Source: Thermoplasmatota archaeon
GTDB taxonomy: Archaea > Thermoplasmatota > B47-G6 > B47-G6B > 47-G6
Direction of reading: 5' to 3'
DNA: 45,229 nt
NCBI GenBank assembly: GCA_029258975.1
Contig: JAPDJS010000001.1
Span: 1 to 45,229 of the forward strand
The notes under the pieces were generated by a model. That model was not told where the DNA came from, ran no database searches, and was given only the letters and a program-made list of their open reading frames with translations. Below, in pieces: positions 32,950-41,492 of the stretch. Each line of letters begins with the position of its first letter. Positions within the stretch are counted from its first letter, which is position 1. The position numbers were made by a program, and so were the translations under genes.

Positions 32950-33081
32950 CAGAATCCACCAGAAATCCGAATTGTAGCCTATGGCAACGATGCTTACTTT
33001 GCCAATAGTCCCCCGGACTACTATAATAAAAGGATAAAAATATTAAAAACTATTCAAAAGGTGCTTGTCTTCCTCCCCGCG

Positions 33082-33633
33082 CTAATCCGTGCTCAACGTA
33101 ATTGACCTTACATACTTTCTTGCAAGTTCTAGGGACTTTTCAGCAGCTTTTTCTGGATCATCCGTTACAAAGACCTTAACTAGGCGCCTATGGTCAAAGT
33201 AGTCATCCTCCAACAACAAAGATATCTTATCGCTCCTATATCCTGTTCCAGAAATAATTACCAGCGGCTTCCCTGTGTTATATGCCATAAGGGCTTCTAT
33301 CATTGTTCCAGCTCCACCGCCTAAGATTACTACACAGTCGCTTGAGTGAATTAATGTCCCGCTTCTCATAATAGAGCTCGTACCGCTCTTAATACGAATT
33401 GTAGAGTATGGATTTCCTTCTTCTTCAAAAGGGAGGACACCGACAACTACTCCGCCACCACTTGAAAATTCTTCTGAAACAACTCTCATCAAACCCTCGC
33501 GTCCACCAGTAAGAAGCACTATCTCGTCTTTATATTTAAGCAAAGTCTTTGCAAAGATTCTCGCCTTTTGTACAGCGTCTTCAAATGGATGTAAATCAGA
33601 AGATCCAGCTACACCAATCTGAAGTCTTCTCAC
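33082..33633 (-). CDS. SLOG / lysine-decarboxylase-like (TIGR00725-type) Rossmann protein
   Basis: A 183-residue protein starting IGVAGSSD and carrying LTGGREGLMRVVSEE and the LOG-type loop LGGGAGTMIEALMAY. This family shares the fold of cytokinin-activating LOG enzymes and nucleotide-sensing SLOG domains; its true substrate is not established, and older lysine decarboxylase labels are misleading. The start is GTG 33633, 9 nt after GAGGTG. The C/D box sRNA lies about 50 bp upstream on the same strand. Confidence 0.82.
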   Translation of the reverse strand: MRRLQIGVAGSSDLHPFEDAVQKARIFAKTLLKYKDEIVLLTGGREGLMRVVSEEFSSGGGVVVGVLPFEEEGNPYSTIRIKSGTSSIMRSGTLIHSSDCVVILGGGAGTMIEALMAYNTGKPLVIISGTGYRSDKISLLLEDDYFDHRRLVKVFVTDDPEKAAEKSLELARKYVRSITLSTD

Positions 33634-33682
33634 CAGATGCGCACCTCTTTATGGCGCAATAGAGGTTATTAGCAGAACATAG

Positions 33683-33746
33683 TCAGCGGTGCCCGAGATC
33701 ATCATCGGCCCGGGTAAACCTCAGTGGAGGGACGCGTAGTCATCAT
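33683..33746 (-). ncRNA. C/D box guide sRNA
   Basis: On the minus strand: box C ATGATGA (33746-33740), guide CTACGCGTCCCTCCA (33739-33725), box D' CTGA (33724-33721), spacer of 15 nt, box C' ATGATGA (33705-33699), 12-nt guide TCTCGGGCACCG (33698-33687), box D CTGA (33686-33683). All four boxes match consensus and a UAG/CUA terminal stem is possible. The 15-nt first guide and 15-nt D'-C' spacer are longer than usual. The second guide is complementary to GGUGCCCGAG, which from memory matches the 5' region of crenarchaeal-type tRNA-Leu. Confidence 0.82.
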
Positions 33747-33821
33747 ACTACTTCTATTATGGAGTCCACAGAATTAAATGTTTCTCTACCATCTCCGCCT
33801 TTAAAAGAAAAAATAATCATT

Positions 33822-34538
33822 TTAAAGAAAATCTCTAAGCAACGTTCCAAAACTTTCATATTTCTCCCTAATGCCCAAGGTTTTAAGCGTTTTCCACATC
33901 GTAGCTTGATTGCTAGAAATTACAGGAACTCCCAAGTCCTGTTCTAGTACATCCAAAATTTCTATTGTCCTAAAATTCGTACAACTAATAAATACTCCAT
34001 CCGCTTCGCTTACATAAACTTCTTTTGCAAGCCTATATGCCACATCGGGCGTCTGAGCACCTATTTCTGTATTCTTCAATATACCCAAGCCTTTGTACTT
34101 AAGCACCTTAATTCCATTGTCCTCCAAAAATTTTACTTCTTTTTTATTTATTTCTTCAATGTAGGGCGTTGCTAAAACTATTTTTCTTAGTTCCAATTCT
34201 TTTAACGCATCTATAACTGCAGTAGACGTCGTAATGGCTTCTACCCCTACGTTACTTTTTATCTCATCAGAAATTTGTTTATCAAACCCCAATCCTTCCA
34301 AGAAACTCCCTGAAGTGCATCCGAAAACTATTATGTCGACATTTGTGTCACTAAGAAGTTGTGCTGCGTGCATTAAGTCCTTATGCATTTCGGAAAGTGC
34401 TTCTGGCGTTACTTCTATAAGCCGCATCCTAGCCGAATGAATAGAAACTCCCTCGGGAGCCATTTTCCAAAATTCTGGTTCCATAGTTGTGTTTGATGAT
34501 GGTATAATCAAACCAATCCGGGCCCTCCAGCCATACAT
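33822..34538 (-). CDS. maleate isomerase / Asp-Glu racemase-like enzyme
   Basis: A 238-residue protein of the maleate isomerase / arylmalonate decarboxylase branch of the Asp/Glu racemase superfamily: LIIPSSNTTMEPEF at the N-terminus and two catalytic-type cysteines, in VFGCTSGSFLEG and VFISCTNFRT, the latter followed by SSNQATMW. Family members isomerise or racemise small dicarboxylates or amino acids using the Cys pair. Third gene of an operon, starting 1 bp after the aminotransferase stop with GGGAGAGA as ribosome-binding site. The substrate is unknown. Confidence 0.87.
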   Translation of the reverse strand: MYGWRARIGLIIPSSNTTMEPEFWKMAPEGVSIHSARMRLIEVTPEALSEMHKDLMHAAQLLSDTNVDIIVFGCTSGSFLEGLGFDKQISDEIKSNVGVEAITTSTAVIDALKELELRKIVLATPYIEEINKKEVKFLEDNGIKVLKYKGLGILKNTEIGAQTPDVAYRLAKEVYVSEADGVFISCTNFRTIEILDVLEQDLGVPVISSNQATMWKTLKTLGIREKYESFGTLLRDFL

Positions 34539-34539
34539 T

Positions 34540-35847
34540 TCAATCTCTCCCTTTCATTTTGGCAAATTCTTCAGCTTTATAAATAACGTATTCTATATCC
34601 TCGTCACTATGGGCATAGGATAAGAAAAAGTGTGCCTTCTCTGGGGTCAAATAGGCAACCTTAGCCGATAGCATATGGTTAAAGAGCTCTTTTGTCAGCT
34701 GTACGTCCTTTGTCTCCTCAGAGGCCTCGTAATTTTTAGGTCTTACTTTTGTAAAGTGTAACCCAACCATAGATCCTATGCCTGTTGTAAAAGCGTTAAT
34801 ATTGTGATTTACAAAAACCTCCTCAAGGCCTTCTTTAAGCTTCTTCCCAAGATCTTCTAGTCTTCTATAAATCTCCTTATGATTGTCTCTTAGTATTTTG
34901 ATTAACTCATAACCTGCACGCATTGAGATCGCGTTACCTACATACGTTCCGCCGTGAAATACTCTTTCACCAAATTTCTTTCTCTTCCTATGATCCAAAA
35001 ACTCCATGACCTCTTCAGTTCCGCATATAGCGCCAGCACCGGGAAAATATTGACCTCCCACAGCCTTTCCACAGGTTATAATGTCGGGCTTTATCCCATA
35101 ATAGTTTGTCGCTCCTCTAAAGAATCTAAAGCCCGTTATAACCTCGTCAAATATTAATAATGCTCCGTATTCATTACATAACTCACGCAGGGTTTCTAAG
35201 AACTCTTTCTCTGCAGGTATACATCCTCCAGCTCCAAGAACAGGCTCAACAATCACTGCCGCAGGTTTTTCTTCCTTTATAATTTTTCTTGCATCCATAA
35301 GATTATTGTATTGAATCAACAGCGTATGCTCCAAGATTTCCTCTAGGAGTCCGAGACTTTCCCTAGAATTTGGTGGATAATGAACTCCCTTCATTAAAGC
35401 GTCATATCCTCCATGCCAGCCTCCTACTACCTTTACGATCTTTTTCCTCCCCGTAAATGCCCTTGCAAGTCTTATTGCATACATGTTCGCTTCTGTTCCG
35501 CTATTTGTAGGCCTTACTTTATCCATACAAAACCATTCTAAAACTGCCTTCGCCCACTTGACTTCCCACTCATTTGCCCAGCCAAAATGAACTCCCTCCT
35601 CAAGCTGTTCCTTGACAGCCTCAATAATTCTTTTGTCGTTATGGCCTAAAACAGCGGCTCCATGCTCCATCCACAGGTCAATATACTTATTTCCGTCTAA
35701 ATCCCAAACATACGCACCTTTTGCCTTTTTTGCATAAAATGGGTATGGATAAAAATCCCTTATTGAATAGCTCACACCTCCGGGTATATACTTTCGGCTT
35801 TCTTCATACATCTTTCTAGAGTTCTCCGTGAACTCTTCGAACTTCAT
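34540..35847 (-). CDS. class III aminotransferase, glutamate-1-semialdehyde aminomutase (HemL)-like
   Basis: A 435-residue PLP enzyme. SGTEANMYAIRLARAFTGR, LIFDEVITGFRF (PLP-ring Asp) and ITCGKAVGGQYFPG (Schiff-base Lys) define the HemL-like branch of class III aminotransferases. No heme pathway gene is nearby, and its partners are a racemase-like enzyme and a surface protein, so an amino-acid aminomutase or transaminase role other than heme synthesis is likely. Its ATG overlaps the stop of the upstream gene (ATGA), showing translational coupling. Confidence 0.88.
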   Translation of the reverse strand: MKFEEFTENSRKMYEESRKYIPGGVSYSIRDFYPYPFYAKKAKGAYVWDLDGNKYIDLWMEHGAAVLGHNDKRIIEAVKEQLEEGVHFGWANEWEVKWAKAVLEWFCMDKVRPTNSGTEANMYAIRLARAFTGRKKIVKVVGGWHGGYDALMKGVHYPPNSRESLGLLEEILEHTLLIQYNNLMDARKIIKEEKPAAVIVEPVLGAGGCIPAEKEFLETLRELCNEYGALLIFDEVITGFRFFRGATNYYGIKPDIITCGKAVGGQYFPGAGAICGTEEVMEFLDHRKRKKFGERVFHGGTYVGNAISMRAGYELIKILRDNHKEIYRRLEDLGKKLKEGLEEVFVNHNINAFTTGIGSMVGLHFTKVRPKNYEASEETKDVQLTKELFNHMLSAKVAYLTPEKAHFFLSYAHSDEDIEYVIYKAEEFAKMKGRD

Positions 35848-38318
35848 TTCTGCCCACCCTTAACTTTCCTCAATCCAAGGATAAAACCTACGACTAAAAC
35901 AATCCCAACTATTACCAAAAGCGTGGGCTCCAATATTCCTATTCCTCCTTCAGGTGTCTCTGTAGGAGTAGGAGTTGACGTAGCGGTATTCGTTGGAGTT
36001 ATCTTAGGATATGAGGTCACTAGATATCCATAAACCTTAGACTTAGTTTTCTCTGAAACATCATAGCTTCCTAACATGCTTTTTTGATCGTTAATGGTAG
36101 GAGCTAGGAGATCTACTACATTAGGCTGTAACCCAGCAGCGTATGCATCCTCTGGAGCTCCCAAAGAGGGCTCAATTACCTTCCATGAGCTTTCATTATT
36201 TGGATCATAGATCCCTACCAAAACTGCAATTTTCATTGAATCATATTTCTGTGGAATGTACTTTGACGGAACTACGATTATCAACGAGGATCCTTTTACC
36301 TCCACGTACACGTCCTCACGAACTAAAATGTTCGTAGAAGACCATAAGAATGTTTTAGCAGCCTTCGAATCTGGTGCTGCCCTAACACAAACCTCCCAAT
36401 CAAATGTAGAGGCAAATATTACGTTAGGGCCCTCCAAAGATTCTCTAGAACCATAATTCCGCAACACGTCTATGTAAATGTCCACGACAGGCATAAGGTC
36501 TCCTTCTGATGGTTCAAGAAATGTTATGTTGAAAAACACGTAGTCCATAGTAGGATAAATAGAGAATAAAATAAGGTCCAAAGACGATGTCTTTATGTCT
36601 GATAAATACGTTCCCGGACCAAAGCTATCCCCGGCAGGATCTCCCATGAAGTACTGTGGAAGCGGTGGCATAGTTATATTTGCAAGTTTAAAGTAAGATG
36701 GGGCTTCAAGCCTAACGTTCTCAGAAACAAGATAAACATGTATTTTTCTTACAAAGTTTTCTGGAGGAAGTATATCCCTGAGCAAATAACTAGGAATCAT
36801 TAGCTCTATGGAGTCGTCAGAAGAATATACTGGGAGTTCATATGAAATTTGCGGCATATACACGCTTGTAAAGTCTGCATGATCCTTGTAGATGTCTATT
36901 TCGTATATTCCCGGGAACTTTGGATCAACGACTCCGTAAGGAGTGTTAAACAACCATGGTATTTCTAATAATTTTGCAAAGGAAAGTAGGGGATATCCCA
37001 AGATTATTGTCGCATTTGAGAGGTTCTTCAGACCAATGTAAACATTCTTTTCCAGATCGTAAGAAATCATTAGCTCTGCTCCACCACCATTTATTTTTAT
37101 GAGATAATAAGACTTCCATTCGCTTAAATCGCCATCTAAAACAACATTGTTAGGGGCATCTCCTAGTGCTTCGGGCACTTCATAATCAGGTGGTTCCCCA
37201 CTAAATCTGGCCATGGATTTCAATATCCCTGGGGGCGTCTTGTTTATTTTCTGATAATGTTTCAAAAGAAGATCCTTTATCTGGGGGTATGTGTTCTGAA
37301 TTGTCTCTATGAGCTGATAATCTTCCGCTAGCAAAACTTCCTCTGTTATAGGATCGTCCTTTAAAGTCTTAAGCAAATCAAAAAATACCTTTTGATCTCT
37401 TGTTTTTATAAAATCGTATAGACTTCCTTCTCCAATCAGCTCAGGAAATGATGTATCCCTCGTAGGAACGTCGCTTTCCGAAAGTATTTCAGTAACATTA
37501 ATCGTAGTAAGATCGTATGCTCTAAAAGTACCGAGCGTGATTTCTTTTGGAGATACGTTTTCCAGAATTATGGATGGTTTCGTAACATGCACGTGTTCGT
37601 AATTTGATACGTTTATTATTGCGTCAGCAACTTCGTTTAAAGCAGTAAATGCATTTTGACCGTACTTCTCAAAAAACTTATCTAGATTTATGTTAATGAC
37701 CAAAACTTCTCCATTTGAGACTTCAAAAAGAATTTGTTGGGTAAGAACTCTTTCAAGCCGATCTAGATCCACATCATATAATAGGCTCTCAGTATCTTTG
37801 CTCACGGGAATTAAGGTTATGTTAAAACCTTTTACTCTATATACGTGCCCAGAGGGCAATTCTTTTATCTCTGGGATTATAGCATACTTTAACCCTAACT
37901 TTTCTAAGGCATCTAACACGCCATCGTTATACGATAACAACGGAGCATAAAACCCGCTGGGATCCTGATCCAATCCTCTAATTTCTTTGATAGATAATTC
38001 AATATGTCTTTCTACATGTCCTTTAAGGCCCATATCATATAAAAGTGGCAAAATAGCATTGCCATAGGATCCTGCTAGAAACTCAACATTATCATTAAAA
38101 TTAGAATATGACCCTACCCTATTTACTACAATTCCAATTGGTACTCCCTTGCTCTCAAAAATATTGGCTATTTCGGATAGTTCTTCGTCGATAACATGCT
38201 TTGACAACACTATGGCTACATAACTCTCAGTGTCTTCGCTGCTGGCATAAACAAACGACGAAATAACGCTCAGTAGCATTAATATGGTGATAACAAAGAC
38301 TATTCTTGGTGTTTTCAT
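35844..38318 (-). CDS. membrane-anchored surface protein with polysaccharide-deacetylase-like and CBM9/glucodextranase-C-like domains
   Basis: An 824-residue exported protein: signal peptide (1-25), an N-terminal domain (about 28-210) resembling a NodB/GH57-type deacetylase barrel (SGFYAPLLSYNDGVLDALEKL) but without a clear catalytic triad, a helical middle part, a CBM9-like segment beginning LDGDLSEWKSYY (about 390-550), a glucodextranase-C-like domain (about 560-770, GDSFGPGTYLSD, VGIYDPNNESSW), a Thr/Pro linker (TATSTPTPTETPE) and a C-terminal membrane helix with basic tail. A role in binding or editing surface glycans is inferred. It leads an operon with the HemL-like and racemase-like genes. 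Confidence 0.82.
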   Translation of the reverse strand: MKTPRIVFVITILMLLSVISSFVYASSEDTESYVAIVLSKHVIDEELSEIANIFESKGVPIGIVVNRVGSYSNFNDNVEFLAGSYGNAILPLLYDMGLKGHVERHIELSIKEIRGLDQDPSGFYAPLLSYNDGVLDALEKLGLKYAIIPEIKELPSGHVYRVKGFNITLIPVSKDTESLLYDVDLDRLERVLTQQILFEVSNGEVLVININLDKFFEKYGQNAFTALNEVADAIINVSNYEHVHVTKPSIILENVSPKEITLGTFRAYDLTTINVTEILSESDVPTRDTSFPELIGEGSLYDFIKTRDQKVFFDLLKTLKDDPITEEVLLAEDYQLIETIQNTYPQIKDLLLKHYQKINKTPPGILKSMARFSGEPPDYEVPEALGDAPNNVVLDGDLSEWKSYYLIKINGGGAELMISYDLEKNVYIGLKNLSNATIILGYPLLSFAKLLEIPWLFNTPYGVVDPKFPGIYEIDIYKDHADFTSVYMPQISYELPVYSSDDSIELMIPSYLLRDILPPENFVRKIHVYLVSENVRLEAPSYFKLANITMPPLPQYFMGDPAGDSFGPGTYLSDIKTSSLDLILFSIYPTMDYVFFNITFLEPSEGDLMPVVDIYIDVLRNYGSRESLEGPNVIFASTFDWEVCVRAAPDSKAAKTFLWSSTNILVREDVYVEVKGSSLIIVVPSKYIPQKYDSMKIAVLVGIYDPNNESSWKVIEPSLGAPEDAYAAGLQPNVVDLLAPTINDQKSMLGSYDVSEKTKSKVYGYLVTSYPKITPTNTATSTPTPTETPEGGIGILEPTLLVIVGIVLVVGFILGLRKVKGGQK

Positions 38319-38634
38319 GACTAAACCCTCTGAGTGTTTGTATCTAAATTTTATTTGAGTGTTTAATATATTTTTATAAAATGAAACAATGAAATCAGAA
38401 TTTCTCTGATAATACTAAGGACTGTTTTCGCTTTTTCGCACATTAGTTCTTTGAAGAGGTTTTCGATTATTATTCGGACAACATGTGTACGGGCAAACCA
38501 TGGCCTCTCTGAACGCAATTTTCAATATCTGCCACAAATTGTGACATTTAATCATCTTTTGTAACCCAAAATAATATTTATTTCTAGTAATTGAGATTTA
38601 GAATTATAGATCGTGATTTCCGGTGAGCATTAAT
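38319..38634. other. 316-bp divergent promoter region
   Basis: It separates the surface-protein operon (minus) from the glycosidase-like gene (plus). On the minus strand TTTTATAAAAATATAT near 38385-38370 is a strong TATA candidate, with GAGGG before the ATG. Two copies of TGAGTGTTT (38331-38339, 38356-38364) lie downstream of it. On the plus strand AATAATATTTATTT near 38570-38583 could serve the next gene. No RNA gene seen. Confidence 0.45.
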
Positions 38635-40848
38635 ATGAAGGGTTCTCAAAAATGGTGGGAAAAACCGCTAAGAGTGCTCCAGTATAATATTGAAGACAGA
38701 TATGGAATATACACATCTAACATTACAGGAAAATTGTTAATTCAACTTGCTAAAAGCCTAAGAGCAAATACGCTAGTTATTTTTGCTAGAGATCCTTGGG
38801 GAAGAACATACTATGAGAATAGTGAGGTCGGGCCCAAACACCCCAAAGTTAAAGGGGATCTCATAAAAGAGGCCGTAGAGGAGGGCAAAAAATGTGGCAT
38901 TAACGTAATAGTAATGATAGGACACACAGCTAACAAATATTTATATCAAAAGAAGACTGAGTGGGCTCAAGTCACAAAGGATGGAGACCCCATAGTTCTG
39001 GAGCACATACCTTTTGAAAGAAGATTTTACGAGCCAGAATGGCCCTTAATGTGTATCAACTCTCCCTTTATGGAGTATGTGCACAAAGAAGTTGATGAGG
39101 TACTTTCTCTAAACGTCGATGGTGTATTCTTAGACAGTTTCAGATATCAACCAGACATAGAAAAAGCTTGTTATTGTAAGTGGTGTCAGGAGAGGTTCAG
39201 AAAAGAGTTCGGTTATGAGATGCCTAGAGAGATTGATTGGTCAGATGTGAGATGGAGAGAACTTTGGAAGTGGAGATATAAGGTAGTAGTAGATAGAATT
39301 CGGGAAATCTCTCAGAAAATTAGAAGTAAGTCCAAAAATGTCCTTTTGATGTATAACAGCCACCCCGGCGGATGGGCAGGAAGGACAAACAAAATCGTAG
39401 AGATGGCCAGGGATTATGTAGATGTTGTCTTTGCTGAATGTAGTGAAGCAGATCATCAGCCATCTGGATTTATTACAGAAATGATTAAACTTACTAAAGC
39501 AATGTTTGGCAATAAACCAGTAGCAGCATCAAGAAACTATTTCCACATGTACAGAACAGTATCCCCAACAACAAAGCTTGCAATAAAGCAAGGATTGAGA
39601 GAAGCTATTATCGCGAATGGAATTCCATGGATATTAGTATTCTCCTCTGGTTATTTCCAAAACCCCGCTAGACTAGATGCCGTTCGAGAGGTCTTTGAGG
39701 AGCACGAAACTATATCTCCATACATGGAGGGCTCTGAGAGTATAAAGTTTGCCGCAATTGTAGCTTCCAATAACACAAGAGATTTCTATGGAAGAGAGCA
39801 TCCGAATCATTATGTCGACGAGGTTCGCGGTTTCTACTATGCCCTTATACATTCCCATATTCCCGTAGAGTTCATTTCCGATAGGGATTTAGAGAATGGT
39901 AAAGTATTAGATCAGTATCGCCTTGTTATTCTTGCAAATACTGCGTGTATGTCCGACAAAGCAATTGAAAACATCAAAAGGTTTGTTGAAAACGGCGGAA
40001 AGATTCTCGCAACATATTCTACATCCACAAGATTCGAGGATGGTATAAGAAGGTACGAAATAGGGATAAAAGAGGTTATAGGAGGAGAGTTAGTAGGGGT
40101 TCTAAGGCAAAACTGGAGTTATTTAATAATAAACAACATCGAACATCCTATTTTCTCCGGACTAACAGAGAACTTAATATTAATGGGAGATATGAGCTAT
40201 GAGTTCGTTCATGAACGCGTTTCACCCGTACTGGGATGGCATTTAATCCTTAGACCTATCGAGGGCAATGTCCTTGCTAACGTTGCCGTAGCTGGAGGGC
40301 TCTGGGGCTACGAGTATACTCTCGGCAGATCTCCACCACCTATGGTAAGCCAGACATCAATTCCAGGGCTTATCGAGAATACATACCATAATGGCCGTGC
40401 CTTATACTTCTCCGGACAATTAGGTCGCCTATATTGGAGAACTGGTTTGCCAGAGTACAAGACGATAATAAAGAATTCTGCTATTTATCTAGGCGGAGAG
40501 CCTGACGTGACTGTCGATGCTCCAGAGAGCGTAGCTTTTGAGGCTTATCAGAAGAATAACAAACTCATCGTACACCTCCTAAACCACACATACAATCAGC
40601 GCATACTTGCTGCCGGCGTCGGCAGAGTAAAACAGCCTTTGCCACCATATAGCACTACAGAGAGCGTACATCCTCCAAGAGAGGTTATACCAGTAAGAAA
40701 CGTGAAAATTATAGTAAGGGGAGATGTTAAGTCGGCATATCTTCCTCTCAGAGGAAATAAAGAAGTTCCTATAACAGTAAAAGAGGGCAAGTCGATAATT
40801 ACGATAGAAGAATTGGGCGAATACGAGTTTGTTGTATTGGAGCGATAA
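38635..40848 (+). CDS. large glycoside-hydrolase-like protein (TIM barrel plus beta-galactosidase-trimerisation-like domain)
   Basis: About 737 residues, no signal peptide. The N-terminal 330 residues look like a (beta/alpha)8 barrel of the GH10/GH42-related hypothetical glycosidase group: a strand ending in VDGVFLDSFRYQ supplies an acidic residue, followed by a CYCKWCQERF segment and VVFAECSEADHQ. A middle Rossmann-like domain (RLVILANTACMSDKAIENIKRFVENGG) matches the beta-galactosidase trimerisation/GATase-like fold, and the C-terminus is beta-rich. Intracellular glycan processing is likely, perhaps of material handled by the divergent surface operon. ATG 38635 lies 8 nt after GGTGA; GTG 38623 is the alternative. 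Confidence 0.78.
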   Translation: MKGSQKWWEKPLRVLQYNIEDRYGIYTSNITGKLLIQLAKSLRANTLVIFARDPWGRTYYENSEVGPKHPKVKGDLIKEAVEEGKKCGINVIVMIGHTANKYLYQKKTEWAQVTKDGDPIVLEHIPFERRFYEPEWPLMCINSPFMEYVHKEVDEVLSLNVDGVFLDSFRYQPDIEKACYCKWCQERFRKEFGYEMPREIDWSDVRWRELWKWRYKVVVDRIREISQKIRSKSKNVLLMYNSHPGGWAGRTNKIVEMARDYVDVVFAECSEADHQPSGFITEMIKLTKAMFGNKPVAASRNYFHMYRTVSPTTKLAIKQGLREAIIANGIPWILVFSSGYFQNPARLDAVREVFEEHETISPYMEGSESIKFAAIVASNNTRDFYGREHPNHYVDEVRGFYYALIHSHIPVEFISDRDLENGKVLDQYRLVILANTACMSDKAIENIKRFVENGGKILATYSTSTRFEDGIRRYEIGIKEVIGGELVGVLRQNWSYLIINNIEHPIFSGLTENLILMGDMSYEFVHERVSPVLGWHLILRPIEGNVLANVAVAGGLWGYEYTLGRSPPPMVSQTSIPGLIENTYHNGRALYFSGQLGRLYWRTGLPEYKTIIKNSAIYLGGEPDVTVDAPESVAFEAYQKNNKLIVHLLNHTYNQRILAAGVGRVKQPLPPYSTTESVHPPREVIPVRNVKIIVRGDVKSAYLPLRGNKEVPITVKEGKSIITIEELGEYEFVVLER

Positions 40849-40917
40849 ATTGCTAAACAAATTCGTCTACTAACCTTAATAATATTATTTTCCCAAGAAG
40901 TATATGGGGGTGTTCCT

Positions 40918-41475
40918 ATGTCTCCCAAACCTATGACCCAAGATGCCTTAGTCTCTGCTTTTGGCGGAGAATCTATGGCCCATATGCGATACCTTGTCTT
41001 TGCAGAAATAGCTGAGAAGGAAGGATATCCAAATGTAGCTAGACTCTTTAGAGCAATAGCATACGCAGAATATGTCCATGCAAGCAATCATTATAAAATC
41101 CTCAAAGATCTAAAGACAGATCTAAAAGTCGTGGCGGGTGCCACGTTTGGTCCTGGAGATACTCTTAAAAACCTCGAACTTTCAATTATGGGCGAGAACT
41201 TTGAAGTAGAGGAAATGTACCCTGTTTACATTGAAATAGCAAAGGCCCAAGGAGAAAGCGATGCTGAAAGAAGCTTTAAGTGGGCATACGAGGCTGAGAA
41301 AATTCACGCAAAGCTTTATGAAGAGGCTAAAAAGAGTGTAGAAGCTAAAAAGGATTGGGAAATTGACGGATATATTTGGATCTGTCCCCTTTGTGGGCAC
41401 ACACACGTAGGGCCCGCTCCTCCAGAAAAATGTCCAGTTTGTGGTGCGTCAAAAGATTTATTCAAACAATTCTGA
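40918..41475 (+). CDS. rbr: rubrerythrin
   Basis: A 185-residue protein with a four-helix di-iron bundle (GGESMAHMRY, AEYVHASNHY, GENFEVEEMYPVY, EAEKIHAKLYEEA) and a C-terminal rubredoxin-like domain (WICPLCGHTHVGPAPPEKCPVCG). It reduces hydrogen peroxide to water in anaerobes, completing the pathway begun by superoxide reductase 9 kb away. A GGGGGTG ribosome-binding site lies before the ATG, and CCTTAATAATATT upstream is a likely promoter. Confidence 0.95.
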   Translation: MSPKPMTQDALVSAFGGESMAHMRYLVFAEIAEKEGYPNVARLFRAIAYAEYVHASNHYKILKDLKTDLKVVAGATFGPGDTLKNLELSIMGENFEVEEMYPVYIEIAKAQGESDAERSFKWAYEAEKIHAKLYEEAKKSVEAKKDWEIDGYIWICPLCGHTHVGPAPPEKCPVCGASKDLFKQF

Positions 41476-41492
41476 GGCCTTTTCTTTTCACT
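41476..41492 (+). terminator. T-rich stop after rubrerythrin
   Basis: CCTTTTCTTTTC directly follows the rubrerythrin stop, in the 17-bp gap before the convergent flippase gene. Confidence 0.4.

Noticed and set aside
33082..33633. Lysine decarboxylase
   Set aside because: The GGGxGTxxE motif is that of LOG/SLOG proteins, which have no proven lysine decarboxylase activity.
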